This document shows positions 1 through 12,538 of a stretch of DNA of 64,000 nt, piece by piece. The first letter of the stretch is position 1, and each line of letters opens with the position of its first letter. The notes below the pieces were generated by a model. It did no database searches. It saw only the letters and a program-made list of their open reading frames with translations, and had not been told where the DNA came from. Source of the DNA: Seison nebaliae (taxonomy: Eukaryota; Rotifera; Pararotatoria; Seisonacea; Seisonidae); assembly GCA_023231475.1 (NCBI GenBank), contig JALJEE010000537.1, positions 1 through 64,000 of the forward strand. Reading direction: 5' to 3'. A program made the translations under genes and the position numbers.

Positions 1-247
1 ACTTTGTGTTAGGAAATGAACTTCCAATAGTTGTAATCGTTGACTATCGTTAAAACGATGTTCGACGATCTTCCAAAACATGATAATCGTCATATGTTTA
101 TCATGATATCCTGTCAAATGGAAAATTATTTATTTTTGTAAGTTTATAATGCCAACCTCCTTTATATTCCGTATACTTCTTCCAATCTTCCACATCCACT
201 TCTTGTTTACCGGAAGTAATTAGATGAAGATCATCTGGTTCGATATA
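1..247 (-). pseudogene. HECT E3 ubiquitin-ligase C-lobe fragment, runs off left edge
   Basis: The minus strand reads as the part of a HECT domain between N- and C-lobe. Seen: DLHLITSG, then EVDVEDWKKYTEYKGGYHD, then a FWKIVEHRF segment. These match the usual HECT order LLI.G...DVDDWK..TEY..GY......FW..V..F. A 46-nt intron (156-111) with GT...AG ends joins exon 247-157 to exon 110-1 in phase. An acceptor AG falls just before DLHLI, and a possible upstream exon piece (about 350-290) can join it in phase. I cannot find the larger N-lobe in the 900 bp before the Islet gene. The sequence just before the edge (LLEVHFLTQS) also departs from the usual LLQFVTGTS. The catalytic Cys region would lie beyond the edge. 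It may be a decayed copy or the 3' end of a divergent gene; HECT homology is fairly sure, status is not. Confidence 0.5.
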
Positions 248-903
248 AGTTCAAATTAATTTCGCATCGATTATCTTCAAACATATTTGAAAAGAGAAAT
301 TAAATTTTAAAATAAACTTCATAAAATCCTTCTTGAATATATTTCAAGTTCCGTTCCATATTTCGATGTAATCTCCAACTAATCATCCCATATCTTCATT
401 CTTCTCATAACCATTGTATTTTAAATTGTTTTAAAATGCTTATAGATAAGTAAGACAAATATTTGTTAAGTTTCCGGAAGAAAGTAATTCTTTTTCGATT
501 TTAAAGATTTTATGTTTTTATTATTCTATGTATTAATTGTATATAATCTTTTTTATATATTATATACTAAAATTGTATATACCACCATTATTGCATTTAT
601 AGTTTATATATGAATTTTGCACCAATTTGGGCACTAATTTAAGTTATTGGCAGGAAATAAAAATGCTATCTGAAGCAGCATTATTTTTTACGTAGACTAA
701 TTATTTTTATTTGTAATTTGCTTTCGGCCCCATCGAGTACTTCCCTTGTAAGAGGAAAAAAAATTTATGGAATTAGACAATGAAATTTTAATGGGAAAAA
801 AACTATAAAATTTATTTAGAAAGTAAATGTTCTGTACGATAAATTGAGTGAAATAAATAAATAAAAAATCATTTAATAGTAATTGAATTATCATATGTCA
901 TTC
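248..903. other. No gene resolved between the HECT fragment and the Islet 3' end
   Basis: AT-rich stretch that should hold the Islet 3' end on the minus strand. Sequences reading AATAAA on the minus strand (TTTATT on the plus strand) occur near 806-811. Reading frames here look non-coding, except for a possible HECT upstream piece at about 290-350. Confidence 0.4.
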
Positions 904-3340
904 TTATTTGTTTACATTACTTATCAATCCTTCTGCATTGTTCATCGATAACAAGGTTGACGTCTCATTGTTCATCAGGTTATTATTATTATTATTATTA
1001 ATGTTATTTGGATTTGATGTGGTAACGAATTTTTTTGTTGAATTTATTAACATTTGTTGAGCTGCCAAATCAGCAGGATTGATTAATGGTGACATATTTT
1101 GTGGTCTTAAAAGATTTCGAAGGAATTGAGGATGGTTAAAACCGTTGGGTGTTGAATGATTGAATTGACCAGTTCCAGATAAACCGGCAACACTAGCGGC
1201 AGCCATCCAAGCGGCATGAGCAGGAGAAAATAAGGCCGAATGAGCATTAGTGGCCACATTTGGATTAGCGAAAGTTTGAATATCAACACTAGTAACGAGA
1301 TCATTTCGAACGGGTGAATGTGCCACTAATGGAATGCCCATTCCCAAACGATTCTATAGAACAGAATAATTTCAGTATTGAAATTCAAAGTTAAATTAAA
1401 TCAGTCACAAACACAACACCAAATTACAAGTAAAAAATCAAAAAAGGATAAGTGATGATTTCATTTTGAGAAGATAAAAAATCAAATCCTTAAAAGAATT
1501 GATTAAATAATAAATTATGATAATATGATACACACAAGTATGAAAAAAATGATGGAAATGGTTTTTAAGTGTGAATGGAAAAATCAGGTTTAGCAAACGA
1601 CAGTTTTTGAGTGGCAAAAGGCAAAAATGGATGTAACAAAGGGGCTAAGGTTACTGGTGCGGCAGACGAATGCAGAAAATTACCAACTTTCTGTGCATTG
1701 TCTTGCATTTGTTTCAGAAGTATACTCTTCTTCTTATCTTTACATCGTTTATTCTGGAACCAAACACGAATGACTCGTGGAGATAAACCGGTCATCTCAA
1801 CCAACTGCTCTTTCATCAAAGCATCCGGTCGAGGATTTGCAGCGTAACATGTTCGTAACATGTGTAATTGTTTCTCATTTAAAACAGTTCGAATACGAGT
1901 CGCTTTCTCTTTGTTCATTGGTTGTTTGTTAAATGTTGATCGATTATTATTATTATTATTCGTATTATTATTCGATTTATTATTGGTATTCTTCGATTTA
2001 TTCTTTAATCGATTCTTCTTATTTTCATCACCATCTTCATTATCAAAATCGGAATCTTCTTCTTCGTCGTCATTTTCGATCTCATTCTCGTACTCTTCGA
2101 TGTTCTCTTCATTCTCAATATTCGTATTAATTTCCAAAGACTTGTTACCTTCCGACGAGTAACTTTCGTTAATCGAATTTTCAAAATTCTTCAAATCTTC
2201 TTCGCCGGTAAAATTGTTCGATTTTCCATTATCTCCTCCTCCACTCACTGGCGTCAGAAGAGCAATAGATGCTTCATTTTGATCATTCAACATATTCGTT
2301 TCATTGATGGTATTTGTATCTATAAATTCAAACGAGAATAAGAAAATATTATTTTATTTTAGAAATAAAGTTTTAAATTAATTTTTCCTGATTTTCACAT
2401 TTATAAAATAAATAAAATGAAACTTTTAAACTAACCACTTTTAGAAAGATTATTTAAATTATTCGTCACAAGACCATTCAACAATAAATTGTTTGTTTCA
2501 TTAACACAAACACCACTATCATCATCGCTTAATAAGGAACCGTCGGATCGTTGATGTTTGTTCGATGCGGAACTCGGAACAAAATGAGCGAATGGTAATG
2601 GAATGGGAGAGGAGCAATAACAATTCTCTCGATATCCATATCGACTATGGATCTCGTTCAAATGTGTTTTGATAATATTATTGGAATTGATGATGAAACC
2701 GTTGCAATTCTGACACACCTCCAATGTCAACGACAAATAAGTTCCTGGAATATTTTGAAAATTGTTTATTTGATTCATATACTCTCGATTCGTCACATCA
2801 TCGTCATCTAATTTTGATTTTTTGATGGAAACACTGTCGTTCGTGTCTTCCGTTGGATGAGCACGTTTGTCATTCCTTTCGACGTTATTCTTCTTCTGCT
2901 CGATATACAGATGAGTATCATTCTTACAAACGATTTCCGTATTTTCCGTTACAATATATTCGTCACCCGGACAAAGGACTTTATGACAGAAGATACATCG
3001 GAAACAATCCACATGATATTTCACGTTTTCACTATTCTTCATCACTAGACTATCGTTCGTAAATTCAACTCCACACGCAAAACAACTCGTTCCATGAAAA
3101 CTGAAATTTTAAAGAAAATTAAAAAATAAAATTTCAAAAAATTTTTAATTTATCAATTAACCGATTATAATCTTTCTTACAATATATGGAACCGTTCTTG
3201 ATGAAACACGTGTAGGCTTCGTTGAGGAAAGTGGAACAAATGGAACATTTCAAACATTTGGAATGCCATTCAATGTTATCGCCTACTTTCATGACAAACA
3301 TATCGGTGATCTTCTCTCCACATCCGAAACATTTTCCCAT
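904..3340 (-). CDS. ISL1: Islet-type LIM-homeodomain transcription factor
   Basis: Nuclear LIM-homeodomain factor used in neuron specification. Four exons: 3340-3162, 3100-2436, 2319 to about 1688 (or 1655), and 1353-904. LIM1 is at about residues 4-55 and LIM2 at about 67-122, both with full C..C/H..C/C..C/C..D zinc ligands. The homeodomain (about 420-480) has [20 protein letters not shown] and [12 protein letters not shown], which is diagnostic of Islet. The C-terminal [11 protein letters not shown] resembles the vertebrate Islet GMTGTPMVAASP segment. At about 640 aa it is longer than vertebrate Isl1 (about 350) because of acidic and Asn-rich insertions. A C2H2-like finger lies between LIM2 and the homeodomain. 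An acceptor AG sits 2 nt before the ATG. The exon 3 donor is ambiguous; both options keep frame. Whether it is the Isl1 or Isl2 type cannot be told. Confidence 0.93.
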
Positions 3341-6300
3341 ATCTATTTTTGAGAATAGAAAAAAGAAGTGAAATTATTTAGTTTTGAAAAGAAAACAAAT
3401 AAATGAATGAAGTTGATGGTGAAAGGAAGAAAGGATAATGATCGAAAACGAGAATCGCATTGATGAGAGGTGGTAAGTTAGATCACGAAAAATGGAATTC
3501 TTAAAAAAGTATGAGATATTTCCACCGACATTTATTACACATATACCTTTCGTGTGATTGGTGGAAGTTTTATCTGAGGAAATATGGAACAGTTTTAGGA
3601 GAAAACTGAGAATTAAGCGATGATTATCTAAAAGGAAAATGATTAGAAAATTAAGAAAAGTATGAAACAAATTTGGAGAAGTGTAAAACTTATTTCCTTA
3701 GAATAAACAAGACATTTATCTCAATTTCAATGGGGAGGAAACATTTATTATTACTATCGTTCGTACTGGTAGTTTCGCGTAATTGAAAGAATTCAAAAAT
3801 AATAAATAAACTTTCATCTGATCGCCTACTCTTCCTTCATATCATCTCAACCAATACATTTCTTTTGACTTTCTTTTGATTTGTTGCACATCCGAAAGAT
3901 TAATGGATGGCTGTTACATGTTCAATATTGTGGGGTCGGGAAAACTATATGCAACATCAAATGGAGAACATTACTCGCACGATTACAATCTCAAACAAAA
4001 AACATTTATGTGAAGAAACATTTGGATCTCTCGAAAAATATCCTTCATAAAAACGAAGAGTTTCATTTTTCTACTTTGCAGTAAGAATGGATGACATAGT
4101 GGAAAATCTTTATCTCTATTTCAACCTTCACAATGAGAGATTGTCTTAACGCTTCCCATAATCCATCGACGTCATCTCGTCAATCATACTAATGCATATA
4201 AAAAGTGTAGAGGAATAAGCAGGAAAAGGGAGAGACTATTGAGAAGTTAATGGTTTTGAATGTGGAAATCCGTTTTTTCATTATCTTCTTCTTTAAGAAG
4301 TTTATGTCAACAAAATTGGTTGATTTCCCCAACAATTTTTAATATAAATGTACTCGAATTCAATGGGCTTCTTGGAATGTTCTCTAACGACAACTAATCG
4401 ATTTCTACTCGTCTTCAATTGCCCATGGAATTCGAAATATTGGTCCGCGAATGACAATGTTGTTGGGAATACGATGGTGTGGATATTCCACCAAAACAAC
4501 AAGATTAGATCGACGATTATTTGTAATAAAAATGTGAGTGAAAGGATAAGAATAATAAATAGGAACGATGATGATGGTGATGGTGATGGAAAGATTGTGG
4601 ACGGGAGAAGGTTTTTAGTATTTTCTTCATTCTGGAATAAAAGGAACTATAAGTGAATTACTCAATGGGAAAACATTGGACAATTCTGTTTTCTTAATGG
4701 ATTGTAATGAACAATAACAATGGAATTAGTATGAACCATCATAATGGAAACGAAATGAAGGTAATATAGAATAGTGAGTGAGTCACACAAAATTCAGAGA
4801 GCCCATCCACAGTAACACCGTTCGATGGAGATGGAAATAAGAAAGAAAGACGGAATTATTCGCCAGAAGCCATTGAATAACTCCGATTCTCCAGCAATAG
4901 AAGCGCATCAGTACATTCCAGATTGGAAATGTCCGAAAACTATTGGCGGCAATTTACTTCAAATAGACAGCAGAGAGAAAGAGAGAGAAAGGAATGCCAC
5001 ATGGGAAATTCTTGCAAGTAATGAAATTAGCATTGATTCGAAAATATATACATATGGAATATGTTCGACATTTCCTTTTATCATAAACTTTCGTAAAATA
5101 TATTAGGACGAACCATCCGACACAAATGTAAAATATCATTAAACGATGTTATCGTCGGAGATTCCCCCCACAATATCTGTAGGGAGAAAGTTTATTTTAA
5201 TTTATGGAGGCGAAATAATATGGGGAATATAGAAGATTGATAAACAATCCTTTCTTGTTGCTAATGTACTCAAAGGCTTTTAGTCTCCACCAATCATTAT
5301 TCTTCAAATCTGCACCATCTTCCATTCGGAGAGTGAATATCGTTAAATAAATACAGAATAACTATTATCCATTTAAAAAGAGGAGGAGACGAAATGTAAA
5401 AAAATAATCGTTCTATTTAGTTGTATAATGATGATGTTATGAAAACAAAAAGAATCTGTCTACCAAATCAGAAGAATTATTATTTTTTGGAAAATTTATT
5501 TTCCATCGAAATTTGGAAATAAAATAATTTTCTCATTTTGCACTCTCCTTTGGTTAGATAAAGAAATTTCTTTAAAAGAAACCCTCTCGTATAAAATAGG
5601 ACATTGAATAAGACATTGAATTCACCATCATGATGATCGTATCAAAATGAAGTGACGGAATTGTGAATACGCACGCCAAACAATTATTAGGGGAAAATGA
5701 GAAAGACAAGAGAATCTTATTGAATTAATACAATATCTTCTTCTTGTCAAAATGAATTTGACAACCTGTCAATTTTACATTAGATGATAACGAGAAATGA
5801 TCTTGGTCGATATCGGCTATTCGCACCAAACGTCGTATTCTATAACTCTTCTCTCAGATAAAGATTCGTGAAGCAAAACGCGAATAAATAATTCTCACAA
5901 TCGACCGATATCATCAACAACTTTCTGTCATTCAAAGAACTACCGTCAAATTCGACGATCATTCCACAATCTGTTAGTTCTTCCATTAAAGTTGTAGAAT
6001 TACGAGATGATTATGTTAAGTGACATAATGGAATATAAGATGGAACTCCTTACCACAATTCAAGTTCCACCAATTACCGAGTAGGCGGAGTTACATGAAA
6101 TTTCGAATTAGAATAATGACAGAGTGATTTCCCATACCAACATCGACAACATCACTAACAAGTAATATTTGCCTTTCTAATTATATTGTAAACATTTGAA
6201 GAGGTCAAAATAATTCGACGTTAACTCAAATCGAATTACGAGCACGTTTTACTGTTGAAAGTACTTAGAATTCTCTGTTGAAAAAGAAATATTGATTATG

Positions 6301-9300
6301 AAAGCAAATGTTAGCCAAATGTGTATATATAATTGAGGGGGGGAGATAATCTAAATCTCATCACCTCATTATACGAATGTGTTGGCCATGCTTCTATTTG
6401 ACGAACACAACATCTTCACAGTGAATTCTCCTAGTTTATTTTGACGCACTATCCGTCGCGAGTGAAGGAAAGTTCATTCAATTATCAATTCTCATCCATT
6501 CACACCAACTCATTGAGAAAGGATGTTTATTAATCTCACTCTAAATACATTAAGGAAAGAAAGTAGATCCACAAATCATTCTCTCGATAAATAAGAATTT
6601 TGAACATATTCAACCGATATAATTCAACAGACCACTCTTAAATGGAGCATATTCAATGCATACTTCACTATTCGTTATACAACTGAATTAAATTCCTGGC
6701 AACGAGTGTACTAAACAAATGTGGTTTGTTGTGAACTCATTTAGTCCAATTCGACTACTCTCTCCTCTACACTTTCTTAGATAAATTATGTAATTGGTCT
6801 TTGTTGTTTCTTACAAATTCTTCCCAATTCAACATGTCAATAGGTGACGAATTATATCGTTTAGTTAACATTCCTCTCCACTTCGTCAAGTAGAGATCGA
6901 AGTTTTTTAGGAAATAAGAGAAGGAAATTCCTAATTGAAAAGAAGGAGAACAATCTAATGAAATTGTTGGAGTAGAATGAGATTATATGGAATAATATTT
7001 CAATATTCTTCAGTTGTTTATTTAATGTCGAGAAAGGAATTCTCATCGACTATATTCTGACAGGAAATGGTAAATTCTTCGAGAGCTGATTCCTTACCAA
7101 AACTTTTCCTAGACAATTGTTGTTGTGCTGATTCCGTTTGGCATAAACTGATCAATCAAATGAAATAAATACTCGATCGATAACACGAGAGAAAAGGAAG
7201 TGCTTCCTAAATAATCTTGTCGAGAGTTCCAATACATACAATCCTTGTTGTTGTTGATGATGATGATGATGAAGAGATTCCACCAATTCACACTTTGTGC
7301 ATATTGTCTGCTGCACACTTATTGTGAGAGGGAGAAAGAAAGAAGATGATAGTAGAAAAATAAATACTGGAAATGAATGAAGAATGAAAGGGAGATATGT
7401 GTGCAAACGTCAAACACTCCTTTCCATCGCCATTCTCATCATGATGATTATCGTTATCATTATTATTGGGGGATGGAAGCAAAGTGGAATAATGCTTCTC
7501 CTACCAATAATAGCCGTATCGTACAAGTGCAAAGGTAAATGTAAAGTAATCAGCCTAAAAGCATTTACCACTTTACATTTCTGCAGCAAGATACCAATCG
7601 TATATTTGTAAGGTTTATGCAATACATTTAATCTTCCTTCTCATCTAACGTGACAGCTAATGGAACATCCTCTTCCAACTAATATAATATAAGTGAAACC
7701 TTCATCCATAAAACATGTTTCCTTCTCCACCATTAAACGGTGTAATAATAACCCCATTAAAAATTGAGTAAACAAATATTTTTCAAATTTAATTTATCAA
7801 ATTAAATCGATAACGTTTCGTACGAACATTTTCCTAAACAAATTCCAAAAGAAAACTTTACTGAGAAATGGTAAAAGAAATGGTGTGGAGGACGGCAATC
7901 AACAAGCGAACTCTCAGTTTAGTTTCAAATCGGAAAAAAGAACAGGAAAATGCATTTATTAAAATCAGTATCAAGTAGCTTATGTACTCAAATGTTTGCC
8001 CCAATTCATCTTATGCCGAGTGGTGACTTCCATCTTAATGGATTTTTTAATTGAATTAATGCATCTATTGATTCGAAATGACGAATAAAGCTAGAGGTAA
8101 CTAACTTTGCATATGCATCCATCGGAATCACATACAGAAATAGAATGACGTTCTTTTAATCTTTCGCGTCAATTTTCATTCTCGCTACTTCTCTATCAAT
8201 TTCTCCCGTCGTATCGCGACGAAAGTGAAAAAAGGTTTAACTGAAATTTATGAATAAAATTCATGTCGACGAAAGACCGCCTCATTAAACTCGGGTGTTA
8301 AGGTAAGCGAATGGAAAATACAGATCTTTTGATTGAGAAAGGATGAAGAAGACAGCGAATTGCGAGCACGATAACTTAATTTAATTCAATGACCTCCAAT
8401 CGATCACTAAGAAGTTAAGCGGCGAACTGAACATTATCGTGAGGCGAAAAACAATTCGATAGTGTCGTCGAGGAAATACTTCAATTTCATACATATCGTT
8501 TCTTCTACTCACGTCAGTTGAATCAGAAAAAGGTTTTGACGAATTAAAATGATATTTCGAGAAAATTTTACCTCCTTCAATTTTCATAGAATTTCGAAGA
8601 TTTCGGTAATTATCTTGAGACAATATCAATCTTATTTTCAGGTTCGAGTGATAAGTGATTAAGGAAGGCAGATGCTCAACTCGAGAGAAGAGAAGAGATT
8701 TGAGCACAATTCACTAAACGGAATAGATAATAGAAGAAAAGATAAACATTCAATCTGAGATAGACCAATCTAAGCATAAATTAATCACCATTCATTCAAA
8801 TATATTATTTCTACAACCAACTCAATTTCCAATTTATCAATATATGAGATCGATTCTATATAATTCTCTTATTATTCGCCACACGCCCCATATATTCACC
8901 AATCTTTCCCATATTCCTCATTCTAGAACTTTATGATACAGTTTGGCAGGTGTAAGAAATTTTATATTATAATGAAACATGAAGTACCCCGTGATTGAGT
9001 TATCGGAGTTGGAAGCGGCCAAAATTCTTTCTTGACACATCCAAACTTCATCTTCGATTCATGTCAAATTAATAATCTCAAGTTCATTTGAAAATAATAC
9101 TTCTTGAAGAGACCTAATTCCGACACATTAATTTCTAATGCAATTATATCTCTACTATTTTCACTTTCTCTTCTCTCCTTTCAAAATCTCAACAACATTC
9201 TCTTATTATCAACAATCTGGTAATTAACGACATCTCTACACGATCCTTTTCACTAAATTTTAATCTGTGTCAAATTCTGAATAGAGTCGACCTTTCGGTC

Positions 9301-9881
9301 GAATGTGCATTAGCAGAAAATTCATTCATCTGCTTCTTTCCGTGAATTAAATATAAATTTATACAAATATGAGCTCTCTATCGTGGCCCAACGTGATAAC
9401 TAATGATACGGTTTAATGGAACTATAATGATGATATTTATGCCATTACCATTATTAATACTATTCCATTTGCTACTACCAATACGCGAAAGTCAAGAGTC
9501 CTAATTAAAATTTTTCCAGGTAACACATTCCTCATTATTTATTCCACTCTCTCAACTAAGCGAAATGTTTTCGTTCCAATTCTCACTCAAGAGTTTTACT
9601 CTATCGCAATTTGAGAAATTAACTATACCCTCCCAACCTAACATAAAACTGATCTTTGAAACGATTTAGCTTTTAAGAAAATTTGAATGATAGTCTTTCA
9701 TGGAAACCGTAAAAAATTTGAATACTAAAAATTAAATTTATTTGAAATTTATAAAGATGATGATATCAGATTTTATTTCCTAGGTGATTTTATTATTTTA
9801 GTTCAAAAACAGTCGAAAAAATAGTTTTTTTTACTTTTCTTCTTCTTCGGCCTCACTTATCGTAAAATAATTTGGTTTTCG
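3341..9881. other. 6.5-kb gene-poor region upstream of Islet
   Basis: I see no convincing coding exon on either strand. Open frames are short and lack family motifs. It holds simple repeats (GA-rich near 4974-4993, GAT near 7257-7272), an inverted pair TGTGCA/TGCACA at 7296-7316 and one clear hairpin at 7528-7585. Its position beside a developmental homeobox gene makes cis-regulatory DNA a reasonable guess, which is inference only. Confidence 0.4.
7528..7585 (+). ncRNA. Candidate stem-loop RNA
   Basis: AAATGTAAAGTAA (7537-7549) pairs with TTAC-c-ACTTTACATTT (7565-7580), with one bulged C and a loop of about 15 nt. An outer TGCA/TGCA pair lies beyond an asymmetric internal loop. The size is like a small miRNA precursor, but the lopsided internal loop is not ideal. 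No expression evidence is available. Confidence 0.25.
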
Positions 9882-10651
9882 TTATTCTCTTTTAGTTTTC
9901 GGTTCATTTTCTTCGTTGGAAGTTAATTTGTCATCAATTGTAGTGGGCGATTCGTTTTCTGGTTGTTGTTCAATTTCCTCCTCAGCGAGAAGTTGCTGAT
10001 CACTTTTAGATTTTGTAGGTTCATTGACTATTTCGTTATCATCGGGAGAGTTCGCAAATTGCTTCTCATTTATTGATTTGCCATTAGCCATTTTTTCTTT
10101 TTGAACTGAATATAAATTTTTCACGAAAATTTCTGAAAGTTGATTCACTCTTCGTTGTAGACGAAATTCTGAAATTTTCAAATCTCCCAAATAATTCGTG
10201 AGGAAATCGAATGTTGTTCCAGTTGCCTTTGCAAATAATTCTTGTAAGTTATCTAATTCGTCATGTACCTCGGTAACTAAAGCTAAATAATCTTGAGCTT
10301 CGTCAATGTCGACGGTGTCCAAGGTGGATTTGGTTAATTCGACAATAGTATTTATTCGAATTTTTATTTCTTCGGTATTAGCCGCCAATTTCATTTTCAC
10401 CAGATTTTTCAAATATTTCAAATCGCTGTAAGTTATGTCCGTTCGAGATTGATGCATCTCAGCCATTCTTTCTATGTTACAATTATCAATTAATATCAAT
10501 TATTATCGGCAATAATTTTCTAACGGAATGTAGTACTGTACGCCTTATTGGAAATGCGTTGTATTTCATCCAGTTGTTGTTGTTGGACTTCTTTATCTGT
10601 GACACCATCGACTTGAATTATAGACAATAAGATCAAGGTTGGTAAAATCAT
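9882..10651 (-). CDS. Small secreted/coiled-coil protein of unknown function
   Basis: Two exons, 10651-10537 and 10471-9882, joined over a 65-nt GT...AG intron in phase; 234 aa. The N-terminus MILPTLILLSIIQVDG is a plausible signal peptide. The middle (about residues 45-150) is heptad-rich and probably helical. The last 70 residues are low-complexity and rich in Glu, Asn and Ser, ending KTKRE. I do not recognise a family. If the first exon were not used, a start at the internal Met after the intron would remove the signal peptide. No acceptor AG is seen close before the ATG, unlike many neighbours. Confidence 0.65.
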
Positions 10652-11002
10652 TTAAAAGCAAATTAAAAAGGAAAAAGAAAGTTTATTTTGATCTTAATCT
10701 AATCAAACTGTTTCAATATCCAGCTGTTTTCCATATCTATTCCTGAAATATAGTTTACTCTTCTTTCATAATTGCACCAAAGTTAATATAAATCATCACA
10801 TGGTATAATAGAGAAATCTAGTCAAATTATAAGATCCTGATTTAATGATAGCGATGCTAAATTGCTTGACATATTGCTTAATTTATGATTATAGATTAAT
10901 AATTAAATTCTTATCATATTACAATTGCCCAAAAGTGTAAACCTAACCATTTAATGATACACGTAAAAAGAACGACAGAAAACGGTAAAGTATGACAGAT
11001 TA
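10652..11002. other. Short intergenic stretch
   Basis: AT-rich; no coding signal seen. It lies between the minus-strand secreted protein start and a doubtful plus-strand ORF, so it would hold the promoter of the former. Confidence 0.3.
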
Positions 11003-11290
11003 TTGACGAAAATGAACATTGACGAAAAGTATCAAATTATACTAAAGCAACTTGATGATGTGGAAAAGAATTCACAAAGAATCCTTATCTTAGAAATCCG
11101 CTTAGAATCTCTATCTAAAAGCCGAGAATCAAGAAGTGTTAAAGACATTTTTAAAAACGTCAACCGGTCGCAATTACTTTTTCACAATCAGAATATTCTA
11201 AAGAAACTTTTGAATCATCTACTTCTTCATCTTCTCAATCATCTTCTTCATCAATTTCTTCTTCATCATCTCTTTCATCTTTTAAATTAA
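11003..11290 (+). CDS. Doubtful small ORF with Ser-rich alternative frames
   Basis: An ATG-started frame of 95 codons begins with a charged, helix-prone segment (KYQIILKQLDDVEK), then turns into Leu/His repeats. Over the same bases the +2 frame reads as a Ser-rich tail (ETFESSTSSSSQSSSSS). A third frame from about 11310 continues LSSGSSFSLNN to a stop at about 11421. The Ser-rich readings look more protein-like than the Leu/His one, so this may be a gene with an intron I could not place, or a frameshifted relic. No family recognised. Confidence 0.3.
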   Translation: MTKMNIDEKYQIILKQLDDVEKNSQRILILEIRLESLSKSRESRSVKDIFKNVNRSQLLFHNQNILKKLLNHLLLHLLNHLLHQFLLHHLFHLLN

Positions 11291-11429
11291 TTTCTTCTCC
11301 CCATCAGTTTTATCTTCTGGATCGTCATTTTCATTGAACAATCGTAAATTTAGTTCAATCTCAGCAAATGGTATACACAATGCACGGATTAATAAATTCA
11401 AAATTACATTGATTACAGATTAACGAACA

Positions 11430-12538
11430 GTGCTATTGACGATCTTTTAAGTTATGTTTTAAATCACCTCGATAAAAATTAAAATAAATTAAACAATTTT
11501 TAATGCAGGAATATCTCTTGAACTATTTGTATATCTTAATATCTATAAAAGTAATTTGATTTTTTTTATAAATATAATTCTTCATTATTTTCAGTTTTAT
11601 GCGGTTTTTTGTTTTATCATTCATAATAAATTTGTTGTTATTGAAAACTTTATTTTAATTTCTCGATACATTAAAATTAATATAAAATGAAATAAAAATG
11701 ACGGAACTACCATCGAGAATTGGAGTACGATGATGTGTCCGAGTGATGAAAATAAAATATATGTACAAATACAAGGTCATTGCTCAATAATAATTGGTAT
11801 CAAGGTCAATTTTAATAACACACCAAAGAAGTGTAGTTTCAGTATAAAAAATTTCCTCAAAAACATTATAATTTTCAACGAATCATCTGATCCAATTTCG
11901 TAGAATGATAAATTATTTTCTTTCGATTTCCTTCATCGACTTGTTTCCTTGTTTTGGAGACATAATTTCCTCATTTCTTTTTCCGAAGCAATCCAGCAAT
12001 GTCTATGAATTTCCTATTTCTCTCACTTAGAGGAAATATATCTATAAATTTATTCCAAACAATGTTACATCATACAGTATGACGTGAAGTTATTTCGATG
12101 GAATGGAATGGAAATTTAGTTACTGGAAAATAATTCAACACCAAAAGCTGAGAATATATGTATGAGGCGGTGATCAATTATAAATTTTAAATTGAAAACT
12201 CTATTCATTAGTTACTTAATTATTAATTTTCAATTTAGTTTATGATTATTAATCATTTGATGGTGGTGTGAATTTAACTACTTTTCAGTATAGTTATTTT
12301 CCTGGAAACATCAAATAATTGACTGACTAATTTGAATAGGAACGATATTGGAATTAGTGATCTGGAACTATAATTAATTGCATAAAATTGTTGTTCTTGT
12401 GTCACAAGAACTCTTCTTCACTTTCATTCGTTTATCGAACTTAGAGAAAAGAGAGAGAGGTTTATGTTGGAAATAAATATTTGAATGATAACTCAAATGA
12501 AATTATTTATTCAACCGTATCGAAATTAGAGAACGAAA
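11430..12538. other. Intergenic region before the LicD-like gene
   Basis: AT-rich, no exon recognised. It ends in an acceptor-like CGAAATTAG (to 12529) 9 nt before the LicD-like ATG. Confidence 0.35.

Noticed and set aside
4348-4656. 102-codon plus-strand frame upstream of Islet
   Set aside because: Composition is not protein-like, its end is a GAT-type repeat, and no splice context or family motif was seen.
7152-7622. Overlapping minus-strand frames near 7.2-7.6 kb
   Set aside because: They translate simple repeats (poly-His from GAT/ATG runs) and overlap each other in different frames.
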